Positions 32,004-40,966 of a stretch of 64,000 bases of DNA are shown here, piece by piece (the stretch's first letter is position 1; each line of letters starts with the position of its first letter). A program made the position numbers and the translations under genes. This stretch comes from an uncultured Dysosmobacter sp. (GTDB taxonomy: Bacteria > Bacillota > Clostridia > Oscillospirales > Oscillospiraceae), in the NCBI GenBank assembly GCA_934565855.1, contig CAKTIO010000003.1, positions 1-64,000 of the forward strand, read 5' to 3'. A model generated the notes under the pieces. That model had not been told where the DNA came from. It worked only from the letters and a program-made list of their open reading frames with translations, and made no database searches.

Positions 32004-33213
32004 AATCATTTTTATCACGACTCTGACACTCTGGTCTATGGGCAGGGGACATGGCGGTCCCGCCTTTACTCAGACGGTAAAAAAATATATGGATGAGGGC
32101 TGGGACGTTTACCTGATCTCCGATGAACCGTCCAACGCGGAGGGAGCGGAGCTGGACAGCGCCCATAACATCTGCCTGAAGCCCAGTATTTTCAAGAGGT
32201 ATGGGCAGATCCGCAAGCTGGGTCTGCTATTCCGCTGGCTGGACCATAGGGTCATGACCCGCCGGTTCATTCAGGCGGCGGAGCGGCTTCTATCAGAGAA
32301 CGCGGCGGAAACGGTGCTTTATGCCTATGAGGTTTTCGGCGTGGAAGCCTGCCGCCGTTTGGCTGAGACGTCCGGCGCTCCCTTTGTCACCCGCTTTCAG
32401 GGAACGATCCTCAGTCAATACGCCAATACCACGGCAAACCATATCCGCCGCTATCCTCATTATCAGGCGCTGTCCTGCCCGTCCAAGCTGGTCATCATGA
32501 CGGACGACGGTACCCAGGGGGACCGCGTTCTGCGGGAACTGGGCAACGCCAGCCCCACGCTGTTTCTCCGCAACGGTCTGGACCTGATGGGCTGGGACAT
32601 TCCCGCCCGGACCGCTGCCTTTGACGCTGCCGCGTTCCGCGCCTCCCTGGGTGTTGGCGAGGGAGAGACCCTGTTTTTAACGGTCAGCCGCCTGGAGGGC
32701 TGGAAAAGGGTGGACCGTGCCATCCGGGGCTTTGCGGAATTCTGCCGTTCCGGCGGAGCAGGACGGTTGGTCATCGTGGGTGACGGTGCCTCCCGGACGG
32801 AATTGGAGACGCTGGCATCATCGCTGGGCGTTGCCGGACAGGTGCTTTTCACCGGCTCCGTGGCGCACGATGCCGTTTATGATTACATGATGGCGGCGGA
32901 TGTGTTCCTGTCTCTTTACGACCTCTCCAATGTGGGCAATCCGCTGCTGGAGGCAATGGCGCTGGGCAGGTGCATCGTCACATTGGATGTGGGGGATACC
33001 CGCAGCCTGATCCATGACCGGGAAAACGGCATCCTGTTGACTATGGAGACCCTGCCCACGCTGGGCGCAGTCCTGCGGGAGCTGTCCGGTGATTTTGCCC
33101 TGCGGCAGCGGCTGGGCAGTGCCGCCGCAAAGTACGCGCAGGAAAATTTCTGTACCTGGGCGCAGCGCATGGACCGGGAATTTCAGGCAGTCCGCGCCCT
33201 GCTGAAGCAATAA
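31996..33213 (+). CDS. Family 4 glycosyltransferase
   Basis: 405-residue GT-B enzyme. The C-terminal half shows SRLEGWKRVDRAIRGFAEF, IVGDGASRTELE and the NVGNPLLEAMALGRCIV donor site, in which the usual G-P/E-x7-E pattern is kept in part. It overlaps the polymerase gene by eight bases. Base composition is in line with the first half of the operon. Confidence 0.8.
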   Translation: MPKIIFITTLTLWSMGRGHGGPAFTQTVKKYMDEGWDVYLISDEPSNAEGAELDSAHNICLKPSIFKRYGQIRKLGLLFRWLDHRVMTRRFIQAAERLLSENAAETVLYAYEVFGVEACRRLAETSGAPFVTRFQGTILSQYANTTANHIRRYPHYQALSCPSKLVIMTDDGTQGDRVLRELGNASPTLFLRNGLDLMGWDIPARTAAFDAAAFRASLGVGEGETLFLTVSRLEGWKRVDRAIRGFAEFCRSGGAGRLVIVGDGASRTELETLASSLGVAGQVLFTGSVAHDAVYDYMMAADVFLSLYDLSNVGNPLLEAMALGRCIVTLDVGDTRSLIHDRENGILLTMETLPTLGAVLRELSGDFALRQRLGSAAAKYAQENFCTWAQRMDREFQAVRALLKQ

Positions 33214-33229
33214 GGATCAAGAAACGGAG

Positions 33230-34738
33230 ATGGATTTGCGTAATTCAGTCGGAAAAAGCACCCTGCTTATTACAGCCTCCAAGCTGACCAGCTTGGGAAT
33301 CAATATGGCATGTGTGATGATCCTTTCCCGCATCCGCACACTGGAGGAATATGGAACCTATTCCCAGATTCTCATGGCGGTCAGTCTGGTGTCCACATTG
33401 TTCATTTTGGGGCTGCCAAACAGCATCAATTATTTTCTTGCCCGAGAGGAAACTGCGGAGGGAAAGCGTTCCTACCTCAGTCACTATTTTACGCTGAATC
33501 TTCTGCTGTCCTGCTTTGCCGGGGTGGTACTGTTTCTTGGTGTTCCAGTGCTGGAACTGTATTTTCATAATGAAGCAATCGGCACCTACTCCTTTTTCCT
33601 CCTGTTTTATCCCTTTGCCTCTATCACCATGTCCGCGGTGGAGAGCTTGCTGGTGGTATATGAGCGCCCCCGCACACTGGTGCTTTACCGTTTACTCAAC
33701 AGCCTGTCCCTGCTGGGCATCCTGATTGTGGTCGATGCGCTGGGAATGACCTTCCAGCAGTATATGGTGCTGTATCTGCTGACGGAACTGCTGTTTGCCG
33801 CTGCGGTCTATGCCATCGCAGGCAGATTGTCCGGAGGGCTGCGGCTGGCATTCTCTGCCGCAAAGCTGCGGGAAATTGCGGTGTTCTGCATTCCTATTGG
33901 TCTTGCTTCCGCGGTGGGTACGCTTTCAGCGGAGTTGGATAAGCTGGTCATTTCGGCATTTTTTACCACATCGGAGTATGCCATTTATACCAACGCAGCG
34001 AAGGAACTGCCATTGACGGTGCTGTCCTCTGCCACCACAATGGTCATTATGCCAAGGGTGGTGCAGTATCTCCACCGCGGTGAAAAGGGGAGGGCAATTT
34101 CCCTCTGGAAGGACGCTTTTTTACTCAATTACGCGGTCATGGCGGTGATGGTATTCGGCATTGTTGCTTATGCGCCGGAGGTCGTTACCATCCTGTATTC
34201 AGAAAAATATCTTCCCGGTATCACGGTATTCCGAATTTATGCACTGCTGCTGCTTCAGCGTACGACCTACTGGGGAATGTTCCTCAATGCGACAGGTAAT
34301 ACAAGGTATATTTTCAGAGTTTCCGTTTTTACATTGATCGGAAACTTCTTTATGAATATCCTTATGTGTAAAGCATTTGGATTTGTTGGTCCGGCAGTTG
34401 CATCGGTTCTGGTTGAATGTATGGGCAATTATATGTTATTAAGAACAACAGCAAAAAAATTGCAAATATCAGTTGTGTCACTATTTCCAGCAAAAACTTC
34501 AACAATGGTGACTATTATAAATCTGATCCTCATGGTGTTTTTTGTGTGGTTGAAAAACGTACTGCCATTAGAAACTGTTTTTGCAAATATAATTGGAAAC
34601 AGATTTTCTACACAGAATACTGCCATAGTGGGACAATGCATGGAATCTATAACATTGGGTATTCTCTGGGTTGTGGCATATGTTATTATTCTACGAGGAC
34701 CAATACAGAGACAATGGAGAAAAATTAATGAAATTTAA
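33230..34738 (+). CDS. Wzx-type flippase (polysaccharide transporter)
   Basis: 502 residues, about 14 hydrophobic segments, of the MOP/MATE-like polysaccharide flippase family. It would move lipid-linked repeat units across the membrane. The N-terminus STLLITASKLTSLGIN and SRIRTLEEYGTYSQI are typical. The GGAG ahead of the ATG is unusually close. Base composition drops steadily towards AT in the last 500 bases, a trend that continues into the next gene. Confidence 0.85.
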   Translation: MDLRNSVGKSTLLITASKLTSLGINMACVMILSRIRTLEEYGTYSQILMAVSLVSTLFILGLPNSINYFLAREETAEGKRSYLSHYFTLNLLLSCFAGVVLFLGVPVLELYFHNEAIGTYSFFLLFYPFASITMSAVESLLVVYERPRTLVLYRLLNSLSLLGILIVVDALGMTFQQYMVLYLLTELLFAAAVYAIAGRLSGGLRLAFSAAKLREIAVFCIPIGLASAVGTLSAELDKLVISAFFTTSEYAIYTNAAKELPLTVLSSATTMVIMPRVVQYLHRGEKGRAISLWKDAFLLNYAVMAVMVFGIVAYAPEVVTILYSEKYLPGITVFRIYALLLLQRTTYWGMFLNATGNTRYIFRVSVFTLIGNFFMNILMCKAFGFVGPAVASVLVECMGNYMLLRTTAKKLQISVVSLFPAKTSTMVTIINLILMVFFVWLKNVLPLETVFANIIGNRFSTQNTAIVGQCMESITLGILWVVAYVIILRGPIQRQWRKINEI

Positions 34739-36056
34739 CATAGAAAGCACGATTATCGCTCCTATTGTTGCTTATCTTATCAGCTTTTTATTGGGAGAGG
34801 ATAACGAAGAATTTGTAGGCACCGTGTCTTATGGTTCGTCAGAAAATGCTGCTGTGGTTATTCAACCTTCTCACTTTTTTGAATCTGAGGTATATCTCAC
34901 GCTCAAAAGTATGCCTATGCTTCCGTTAGCGAAATGGGAGGGAGTACCGATACTGTACGGTAAACCTTATGTCACAGAGAAAAATGGACAGACGATTCTT
35001 CATGCCGATTTGGTAGCTTCGGCGTATTTTCTGTTGACCAGATATGAGGAATGCATCGCTCGGGAACAGCGAGATGCGCATGGTCGCTTTCCAGTAGAGC
35101 AGTCGTTACCTATGCGTGCAGGCTTTCTGCATCGTCCGGTAGTAGAAGAGTATGGAGTGCTGTTGCGCCACTGCCTACGCCAGCATGGTGTTCCAGTGCG
35201 GGAACCCAAGGCAGGTTTTGCTTGCGTATATTTAACGCATGACGTGGATCATATTTCAACTTGGAGGGGATTTTTACCAGCGTTGCGCTCAACAATCAAA
35301 CGTGTGATGTTAAATCTTCCGGGAAAGTCAGTACCATTTTCAGCACTCCACCACTTGGACAAGGATCCCATTTACACATTTCCTTGGCTTTTGGAATTAG
35401 ACGGCACTCTCGCGGCAAAGTTGACTGATGTACCGGTGAGGCAGATTTATTTTTTGTTGGGTGCCTCCAAAGGACCGATAGACGATGAATATTTGGATTC
35501 GGATAAGTTCCGACAACTTTTGAAGTTATTGAAAGATCATCACGTTATATTAGGATTGCATAACAGTTATCAGGCATCTCGGATTTTTACCCGTACAGCA
35601 GAGGAAAAGCGTCGAATAGAAGACACTATTGGCATGCCGATTACTTATAATCGCAGCCATGTGTTGGCAAGCCGAGAACCGGAGGATTTGCGCGTTTTAG
35701 TAGATGCAGGGATTACAGACGATTTTACTATGGCATATGCTGGGCATATTGGATTTCGATTGGGTACATGCCGTGCTGTACATTGGATCGACCCATTAAG
35801 GCGGGAATTGACACCATTGATGTTACACCCAATGACTGTTATGGATTGTTCGTTAGATCGTTACATGGAATTGCCGGATGCAGAGAGTGCTTTGGAAGCT
35901 GTAATGGTTTTACTACATAACATCTACCGTTACCACGGGGAGGTCTGCCTGCTGTGGCATAACAGTTCAGTGGCGACTGGTGATATGACCTATCAGCGCC
36001 GCTTGTATCCAATGGTGCTAAATGCTATAGCAGATATACAGCTGTTTTCAGAGTGA
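34728..36056 (+). CDS. Polysaccharide-deacetylase-like protein (DUF7033 type)
   Basis: 442 residues. The C-terminal part (from about residue 165) is a carbohydrate-esterase-4-like (NodB-fold) domain. LTHDVDHI carries the expected Asp pair and His, GLHNSYQA resembles the second metal-binding motif, and a MLHPMTVMD strand follows. The N-terminal part resembles the DUF7033 partner domain. Predicted to trim acetyl groups from the glycan or from precursors. It overlaps the flippase by 11 bases and is the last gene of the operon. The gene is markedly more AT-rich and codon-diverse than the rest of the cluster, suggesting a separate origin. Confidence 0.7.
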   Translation: MKFNIESTIIAPIVAYLISFLLGEDNEEFVGTVSYGSSENAAVVIQPSHFFESEVYLTLKSMPMLPLAKWEGVPILYGKPYVTEKNGQTILHADLVASAYFLLTRYEECIAREQRDAHGRFPVEQSLPMRAGFLHRPVVEEYGVLLRHCLRQHGVPVREPKAGFACVYLTHDVDHISTWRGFLPALRSTIKRVMLNLPGKSVPFSALHHLDKDPIYTFPWLLELDGTLAAKLTDVPVRQIYFLLGASKGPIDDEYLDSDKFRQLLKLLKDHHVILGLHNSYQASRIFTRTAEEKRRIEDTIGMPITYNRSHVLASREPEDLRVLVDAGITDDFTMAYAGHIGFRLGTCRAVHWIDPLRRELTPLMLHPMTVMDCSLDRYMELPDAESALEAVMVLLHNIYRYHGEVCLLWHNSSVATGDMTYQRRLYPMVLNAIADIQLFSE

Positions 36057-36069
36057 AATAATTGTATAT

Positions 36070-36105
36070 AGCAAAAAAGGAAGCAGGGCTTGCCCCTGCT
36101 TCCTT
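36070..36105. terminator. Bidirectional terminator between convergent operons
   Basis: GAAGCAGGG and CCCTGCTTC arms around CTTG, with an A run on the left (T run for the minus strand) and CTTTCCTATTT on the right. It ends the glycan operon and the leftward phage-tail module. Confidence 0.8.
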
Positions 36106-36107
36106 TC

Positions 36108-36251
36108 CTATTTCCCCTCGAATCTTCTCCTGATGCTCTCCCGTTCCTCCTCTGTCATCCTGGGATAATCCCTCAGCACGGCGTCCAATTCCTCGCCACC
36201 TTCCATCCGGCGCTGCACCACGCGGAGCAGCAGCCTGAAGCTCAGCGTCAT
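36108..36251 (-). CDS. XkdX-like small phage protein
   Basis: 47 residues, charged and helical, beginning MTLSFRLLLRVVQRR and ending RRRFEGK. The ATG overlaps the preceding stop (ATGA), so the two are translationally coupled. Very short proteins at this spot, just after the tail-fibre genes, are common in phages of Clostridia and Bacilli (XkdX position). The length suits, but the usual XkdX motif is not clear. It is below normal gene-calling length. Confidence 0.55.
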   Translation of the reverse strand: MTLSFRLLLRVVQRRMEGGEELDAVLRDYPRMTEEERESIRRRFEGK

Positions 36252-36523
36252 TCGTCCTCACCTCCATACAGCAGTGCTGCCATCAGCGCTTCCAGCTCCG
36301 CGATGCGCGTTTTCTCATCCGGATGTGTCTCCCGCCAGTCCGCTCGCAGCGTCTCCGTGCAGTCCGCCCTGCCAGACAGCTCGCAGTCCTCGCCCAGCGG
36401 CGCATAGGTGACGGAGTTCCCCTCCGGGTCCAGAGCAGTTATGCGGTCCGCTGTGTAGCCCTGTACGTTTTTCACGGTCAGCAGCGGTGTGTGGGTCCCT
36501 GTTTTGTAAAGATAAAGTGTCAT
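36248..36523 (-). CDS. Phage tail-associated protein of unknown function
   Basis: 91 residues, beginning MTLYLYKTGTHTPLLTV, with a short beta-rich N-terminus and an acidic helical C-terminus (TRIAELEALMAALL). It is in the middle of a three-gene leftward module. AAGGAGG lies ahead of the ATG and the spacing from the tail-fibre stop is ten bases. The arrangement tail fibre / 90-residue protein / 50-residue protein is usual near the end of phage structural operons. Confidence 0.6.
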   Translation of the reverse strand: MTLYLYKTGTHTPLLTVKNVQGYTADRITALDPEGNSVTYAPLGEDCELSGRADCTETLRADWRETHPDEKTRIAELEALMAALLYGGEDE

Positions 36524-36533
36524 GCGTTCCTCC

Positions 36534-37607
36534 TTAGCTCCATGTACCGTCCGCCCGGGCGATGGCGCCGCCCTGCTTGATGTTGACGCTGCCGCCCAGC
36601 AGCTCCGGCGTGGTCCCTGCCAGCAGCAGAAGGGCGCCGCGGATGACCCGCCCGCCCACGGTGTTTCCGCTGGCTGCCGCATCGACCACATGGGCAAAGG
36701 AGCCCTCCTCGCTGGACAGGGCACTGTAATTTCCGGTAAAGGTGCAGCTGTAAGCCGCGCAGCGTCCCACCGAGCGGCAGCGGATGGCGTGGTCATAGCC
36801 CTGCCCGGTAAAGGTACAGGACGAAAAGGTCACCCGCTGGCAGCCAGAGACATAGCAGGAGGCGGCAACGCTGCCGCTGGTCTGCGTGGATGCTACGGTA
36901 AGGTTTTGCAGGGTGATAGGCACGGCGCAGCCGGACAGGTACACGGCGGCGTCCCCGCCGGAGATGACCAGGGCATTTTCCCCGTCAATGGTCAGCGAGC
37001 CGCTGCCGTAAAACCCGGCAAGAGCGAGCTGGCTGTCCAATGCTCCGGCAGCCTTCAGAGTAATATGCTCTGTCAACAGCCGGGGCAGGGCATTGAGATA
37101 CGCCTGCAATTCCGCAGCCGCCACCGTAACGGTCCGGCTGGCGGTCCGGGTTGCCATCACCTGGCTCCGCACCGGCTCAAACTCCCCCTGCGTCACCAGT
37201 CCGGCGGGGGTCACCTGTATGGGGACCTCCTCCGGCGCGGCGCACAGCTGTAAGAAAAACCGCAGCACCAGCGGCGAAGCCTTTGCAATGGGGATCGGGG
37301 CGTCCATGCAGTAGCGGCAGAACAGCACCTCGCCCGCGTCCGGGTCCCGGACGTAAACGCCCAGCTCCGTCAGGGCATAGTCCGCCTGTGCCTCCGCGGC
37401 GGTCAGGGTGACGGGCAGGACCGCCGAGGTCCCCTCCCGCCGGACGGCGGACAGGCTCAGCGTCTGCTGCGGTCCGGACAGCGCGGCGGCGGAAAGCGGC
37501 GTGTCTCCGCTGCCGGACAGCACCCGGGTGATGCGCAGCGTGCCGCCTGTCAGCAGCTTGGCGGACAAGCTCCGCCCGGCGTCTGTTAAAGAGCCATTCA
37601 AGTTCAT
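36534..37607 (-). CDS. Phage tail-fibre-like protein with beta-helix
   Basis: 357 residues. The N-terminal part (about 1-110) has LTDAGRSLSAKLLTGG, ITRVLSGSGDTP and an ALTELGVYVRDP strand, as in tail-fibre or baseplate-attached proteins of phages of Firmicutes. Residues 130-330 look like a right-handed beta-helix (repeated short strands with Ser/Thr/Cys and small loops). Such a part is used by phages to bind or cut surface glycans. The start at 37607 fits AAGGAGG at ten bases; an ATG at 37616 overlaps that site. It lies on the opposite strand to the surrounding glycan genes, and no other tail gene is nearby. Confidence 0.7.
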   Translation of the reverse strand: MNLNGSLTDAGRSLSAKLLTGGTLRITRVLSGSGDTPLSAAALSGPQQTLSLSAVRREGTSAVLPVTLTAAEAQADYALTELGVYVRDPDAGEVLFCRYCMDAPIPIAKASPLVLRFFLQLCAAPEEVPIQVTPAGLVTQGEFEPVRSQVMATRTASRTVTVAAAELQAYLNALPRLLTEHITLKAAGALDSQLALAGFYGSGSLTIDGENALVISGGDAAVYLSGCAVPITLQNLTVASTQTSGSVAASCYVSGCQRVTFSSCTFTGQGYDHAIRCRSVGRCAAYSCTFTGNYSALSSEEGSFAHVVDAAASGNTVGGRVIRGALLLLAGTTPELLGGSVNIKQGGAIARADGTWS

Positions 37608-37727
37608 CAGATCCATTCCTCCTTCAGTTGTTTTCATCAGTATCCCGTGAAAGCGGGACCGGATAGACGGAAACGGTTCAGGAAAACAGGACCGGAGAAA
37701 AGCCCCTTTTCTTTTGGCAGCAGATAT

Positions 37728-37735
37728 GCTATAGT
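37728..37735 (+). promoter_or_regulatory. Extended -10 promoter of the 4,6-dehydratase gene
   Basis: TGC precedes TATAGT (37730-37735); a poor TTTTCT lies 17 bp upstream. The region also separates the leftward tail module, whose own promoter I could not identify. Confidence 0.4.
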
Positions 37736-37794
37736 AGTTGAGAATGATTCGACGGGATTTTACATTCCAACAATAGACGGTAAGGGAGCTTCCC

Positions 37795-39687
37795 ATGAAA
37801 CGTTTTCGGAAACAGCTTTTATTTCTCTGTGATGCCGTGATCCTTCTGGCAGTCACAGTCTTTTTTGTGTTGTATTCCTCCCGGGTGGAGGAGACGAAGG
37901 TCATGATCGGCGATGCGCTGCTGCCCAATCTGCTGCTGCTGTATGGCTGCATCGCCGTGTTCCAGCTGATCTTTCACACCTATGACAGTCTCTGGCGCTA
38001 TGCAGAAAGCCGGGAGTACCTGTCGCTGCTGACAGCGGCGCTGAGCGGCTTTTTTGTTTACGAGGTCCTGAGCCGCATTCTCATCGGACCGGTGATCTCC
38101 TTCCTGCTGCTGGCGGATATCGCGGGCGTATGGGTGCTGGGAATGCTGCTGATGCGCTTCGTCTACCGCACCTTCCGGGGGCGGATGATGTCCGGCGGCG
38201 GGCAGAGGATCCCCACCGCCATCATCGGCGCGGGAGCTGCCGGTGTGCAGCTGCTGGAGGAGCTTCAGCGCAATCCCAACAGCCGCTACCGGGTGCAGTG
38301 CTTTTTTGACGACGACCCCTGGAAGCAGCATAAATATGTCCACGGCATCGAGGTCAAGGGCAGTGTGCGGGATATTCCCAGCCGGATCAAGGCGATGGAG
38401 CTCCGGCAGGTCATCGTCGCCATTCCCTCCATCAGTGACAGCCGCCGCCATGAGATCCTCCGGGACCTGTCCGGGATTCCGGAGCTGCGCATCAGTGTGC
38501 TGCCCAGCACGGTGGAGCTGCTGGACCGCAAGCCCATCCGCTCCCAGCTGCGGGATGTGCGCATTGAGGATCTGCTGGGCAGAGAGCCCATCCAGCTGGA
38601 TGCCGCCCCGGTGGACGCCTTTCTGGGGGGCAAGGTGGTGCTGGTGACGGGCGGCGGTGGCTCCATCGGCTCGGAGCTGTGCCGCCAGATCGTCCGGCAC
38701 CATCCCAAGCGGCTGGTCATTGTGGATATTTACGAGAACAACGCCTATGACATTCAGCAGGAGCTGCGCTATCAGTATGGCAGCGGGCTGAACCTGTCGG
38801 TGGAGATCGCCTCCATCCGGGACCGGGAGCGGCTGCGGCAGCTGTTTGCCAAATACCGTCCGCAGGTGGTGTTTCACGCCGCCGCCCATAAGCATGTTCC
38901 TTTGATGGAGGTCAGCCCCCAGGAGGCGGTGCGCAACAACGTCTTCGGCACCTGGAACCTGGTGCGGGCGGCGGACGAGTTCGGTGTGCAGAAGTTTATC
39001 CAGATCTCCACGGACAAGGCGGTGAACCCCACCTCCGTAATGGGCGCCACCAAGCGGCTGTGCGAAATGGAGCTGCAATCCATGAAGGGGCGCAGCCAGA
39101 CGTGCTTTGCCGCCGTGCGCTTCGGCAATGTGCTGGGCAGCAACGGCTCCGTGGTGCCGCTGTTCCAGCGGCAGATCGCCGCGGGCGGTCCCGTCACCGT
39201 GACGGACAAGCGCATCATCCGCTATTTCATGACCATTGCCGAGGCGGCGCAGCTGGTGCTGCAGGCTGGCGCGATGGCGCGGCAGAACGAGCTGTATGTG
39301 CTGGACATGGGACAGCCGGTGAAGATTCTGGATCTGGCGGAGAACATGATCCGTCTGTCCGGCTACCGCCCCTATCAGGACATCGACATCGTGGAGATCG
39401 GTCTGCGCCCCGGCGAAAAGCTGTATGAGGAGCTGCTGGTGGCAAGCCGGGACATTGAGAAGACGGAAAACGACCTGATTTTTGTAGAGCGCCAGCCGGG
39501 GCTGACGCAGGAGGCGCTGTACGGCAAGCTGGCGGTGCTGGAGGCGGCGCTGGAGAAAAACGACCCCAGCATCATCCGGGACGCGCTGCATAAGGTGGTC
39601 CCCACCTTCCACGAGCCGGAGGACCTGAATCAGGAGCAGGGCAGCGAGGTAAAGATCCCGCCCCAGCAGCAGACCGCCGCCGTTTAA
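37795..39687 (+). CDS. Membrane-bound UDP-HexNAc 4,6-dehydratase (CapD/PglF/WbpM type)
   Basis: 630 residues. Four to five membrane segments fill the first 130 residues. A CoA-binding-like Rossmann unit (IIGAGAAGVQLLEEL, about 142-156) is followed by the SDR catalytic domain with TGGGGSIGSELC near 283-294. It uses the STDKAVNPTSVMGATKR motif, in which the usual SDR Tyr is replaced by Met, as in PglF and WbpM. It makes UDP-4-keto-6-deoxy sugars, a substrate for the aminotransferase at 19949 and a plausible source of a QuiNAc4N- or FucNAc-type first sugar. It is a single gene with its own promoter and terminator. Confidence 0.9.
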   Translation: MKRFRKQLLFLCDAVILLAVTVFFVLYSSRVEETKVMIGDALLPNLLLLYGCIAVFQLIFHTYDSLWRYAESREYLSLLTAALSGFFVYEVLSRILIGPVISFLLLADIAGVWVLGMLLMRFVYRTFRGRMMSGGGQRIPTAIIGAGAAGVQLLEELQRNPNSRYRVQCFFDDDPWKQHKYVHGIEVKGSVRDIPSRIKAMELRQVIVAIPSISDSRRHEILRDLSGIPELRISVLPSTVELLDRKPIRSQLRDVRIEDLLGREPIQLDAAPVDAFLGGKVVLVTGGGGSIGSELCRQIVRHHPKRLVIVDIYENNAYDIQQELRYQYGSGLNLSVEIASIRDRERLRQLFAKYRPQVVFHAAAHKHVPLMEVSPQEAVRNNVFGTWNLVRAADEFGVQKFIQISTDKAVNPTSVMGATKRLCEMELQSMKGRSQTCFAAVRFGNVLGSNGSVVPLFQRQIAAGGPVTVTDKRIIRYFMTIAEAAQLVLQAGAMARQNELYVLDMGQPVKILDLAENMIRLSGYRPYQDIDIVEIGLRPGEKLYEELLVASRDIEKTENDLIFVERQPGLTQEALYGKLAVLEAALEKNDPSIIRDALHKVVPTFHEPEDLNQEQGSEVKIPPQQQTAAV

Positions 39688-39713
39688 CGACCTTTATTGA
39701 AAAAATTGCTTGC

Positions 39714-39742
39714 AGGGACCGCGAAGGCGGTCCCTTTTTTTA
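39714..39742 (+). terminator. Rho-independent terminator
   Basis: GGGACCGC and GCGGTCCC arms around GAAG, then TTTTTTT. The 170 bases that follow, to 39916, hold a TAGAAT -10-like hexamer near 39848, one TTTTCCACA 9-mer, and no gene. Confidence 0.9.
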
Positions 39743-39916
39743 TCCCGTGTCCTTTTTTTCAGAACCGCTTCCCGGGAAGGAGACCGGGCTTTCCGGGATA
39801 CTTTTCCACAGAGCAGCCCGGCGGAGACGCACCCGCGTTCCGGCGAATAGAATGAACAGGAGGGAAGCGGGGCGCGCCCTCTGCCCATCCCGGGCTGTGG
39901 GAAAGGAGAATGAGCA

Positions 39917-40159
39917 ATGAATTTCTGGCTGAGAAAGCTGACCAGTCGCAAGCTGTGGCTGGCACTGGCAGGCGCTGCCACCGGGGCGGCGCTGGCTCTT
40001 GGGGTGGACGCGGGAGAGATCTCCCGGGTGGCGGGAGCCGTTACTACCCTGCTGAGTGTGATGACCTATGTAGTGACGGAGGGCGCGGCGGATGCCCGCC
40101 GCATTTCCGGTGGGGGAGACCCCCCGGCAAAGGAGGGCGGCAATGGCGTCGGCAGGTGA
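39917..40159 (+). CDS. Phage-holin-like small membrane protein
   Basis: 80 residues with two hydrophobic segments (about 11-31 and 36-53). A short basic N-terminus (MNFWLRKLTSRKLW) and a polar C-terminal tail complete the usual class II holin layout. AAAGGAG lies ahead of the ATG. Its end overlaps the start of the endolysin-like gene by 17 bases, as expected of a phage lysis cassette. Holins form the membrane lesions that release endolysin. Confidence 0.7.
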   Translation: MNFWLRKLTSRKLWLALAGAATGAALALGVDAGEISRVAGAVTTLLSVMTYVVTEGAADARRISGGGDPPAKEGGNGVGR

Positions 40160-40871
40160 TCTCATCGCCCTTGCCCGGCGGGAGCTTCTGATCAAGGAGG
40201 AGCCGTCCGGCAGCAACCGGGTGAAGTACAACACGGAGTATTACGGAAGAGAGGTATCCGGCAGCCCCTACCCCTGGTGCGTGACCTTTTTGTGGTGGCT
40301 GTTCCGGCAGGCTGGCGCGCCGGAGCTGTTTTACGGCGGCGGAAAAACTGCCAGCTGCTCCGCTCTGGTGTCCTACGCCAAGTCCCACGGGCTGTGGGTA
40401 AGCGGAACTTACCAGCCCGGCGATCTGGTGTTCCTCCGGTTTTCCGGCGGCGTTATCCAGCATGCGGGACTGGTGGTAGAGAACCGGGGAAAGACCCTGC
40501 TGACCATTGAGGGCAACACCGGCGTGGGCAGTGATGCCAACGGCGGACAGGTGCAGCAGCGGGTGCGGGACCTGTCCCTGACGGCGGGGGCATACCGCCC
40601 CGCGTACCGCGCCGTCCCGGCGGCGGAGCCGGTATACCGGACCGTAAAGGAGGTCCCCGGGGCATACCGTCCGCTGGTGGAGACGCTGCTGCGGGCGGAC
40701 ATCCTGCGGGGAGACGGATCTGCCCCGGCAGGCGGTGAAGCGGTCGTCTCTCTGACGCACTCCCAGCTGCGGACGCTGATGCTGGTCTACCGGGGCGGCG
40801 GCTTCGACCGGAAGCTGTCGGCACAGGGACTGCCGCCCGCTGTGCCGGACCCCTCCGCTGGAAAAGCGTGA
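40143..40871 (+). CDS. CHAP-domain endolysin-like amidase
   Basis: 242-residue peptidoglycan hydrolase. The CHAP domain (about 1-150) has its catalytic C46 in PWCVTFLWW, H107 in QHAGLV and a supporting EGN around 123-125. The C-terminal 85 residues are probably a substrate-binding part. AAAGGAGG precedes the start, which lies inside the holin gene. No signal peptide is present, in keeping with holin-dependent release. The pair stands alone downstream of a glycan gene, without other phage genes on this strand. Confidence 0.8.
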   Translation: MASAGDLIALARRELLIKEEPSGSNRVKYNTEYYGREVSGSPYPWCVTFLWWLFRQAGAPELFYGGGKTASCSALVSYAKSHGLWVSGTYQPGDLVFLRFSGGVIQHAGLVVENRGKTLLTIEGNTGVGSDANGGQVQQRVRDLSLTAGAYRPAYRAVPAAEPVYRTVKEVPGAYRPLVETLLRADILRGDGSAPAGGEAVVSLTHSQLRTLMLVYRGGGFDRKLSAQGLPPAVPDPSAGKA

Positions 40872-40902
40872 AAACACCGGAATTTCCGGTGAAAAACAGA
40901 GG

Positions 40903-40949
40903 ATTCCACTGGCGAACCGAAAAAAAGGGGAGCCGGTGGAATTTTTTTG
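40903..40949 (+). terminator. Rho-independent terminator of the lysis-like cassette
   Basis: ATTCCACTGGC and GCCGGTGGAAT arms (one wobble pair) around an A-rich loop, then TTTTTTT. Confidence 0.75.
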
Positions 40950-40966
40950 TAAGAAAAAACGGAAAA

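Noticed and set aside
1484..40871. A complete prophage or gene-transfer-agent cluster
   Set aside because: Only terminase, Mor, replication, tail-fibre and lysis genes are present, separated by tens of kilobases of host surface genes. Portal, capsid and tail-tube genes are missing.
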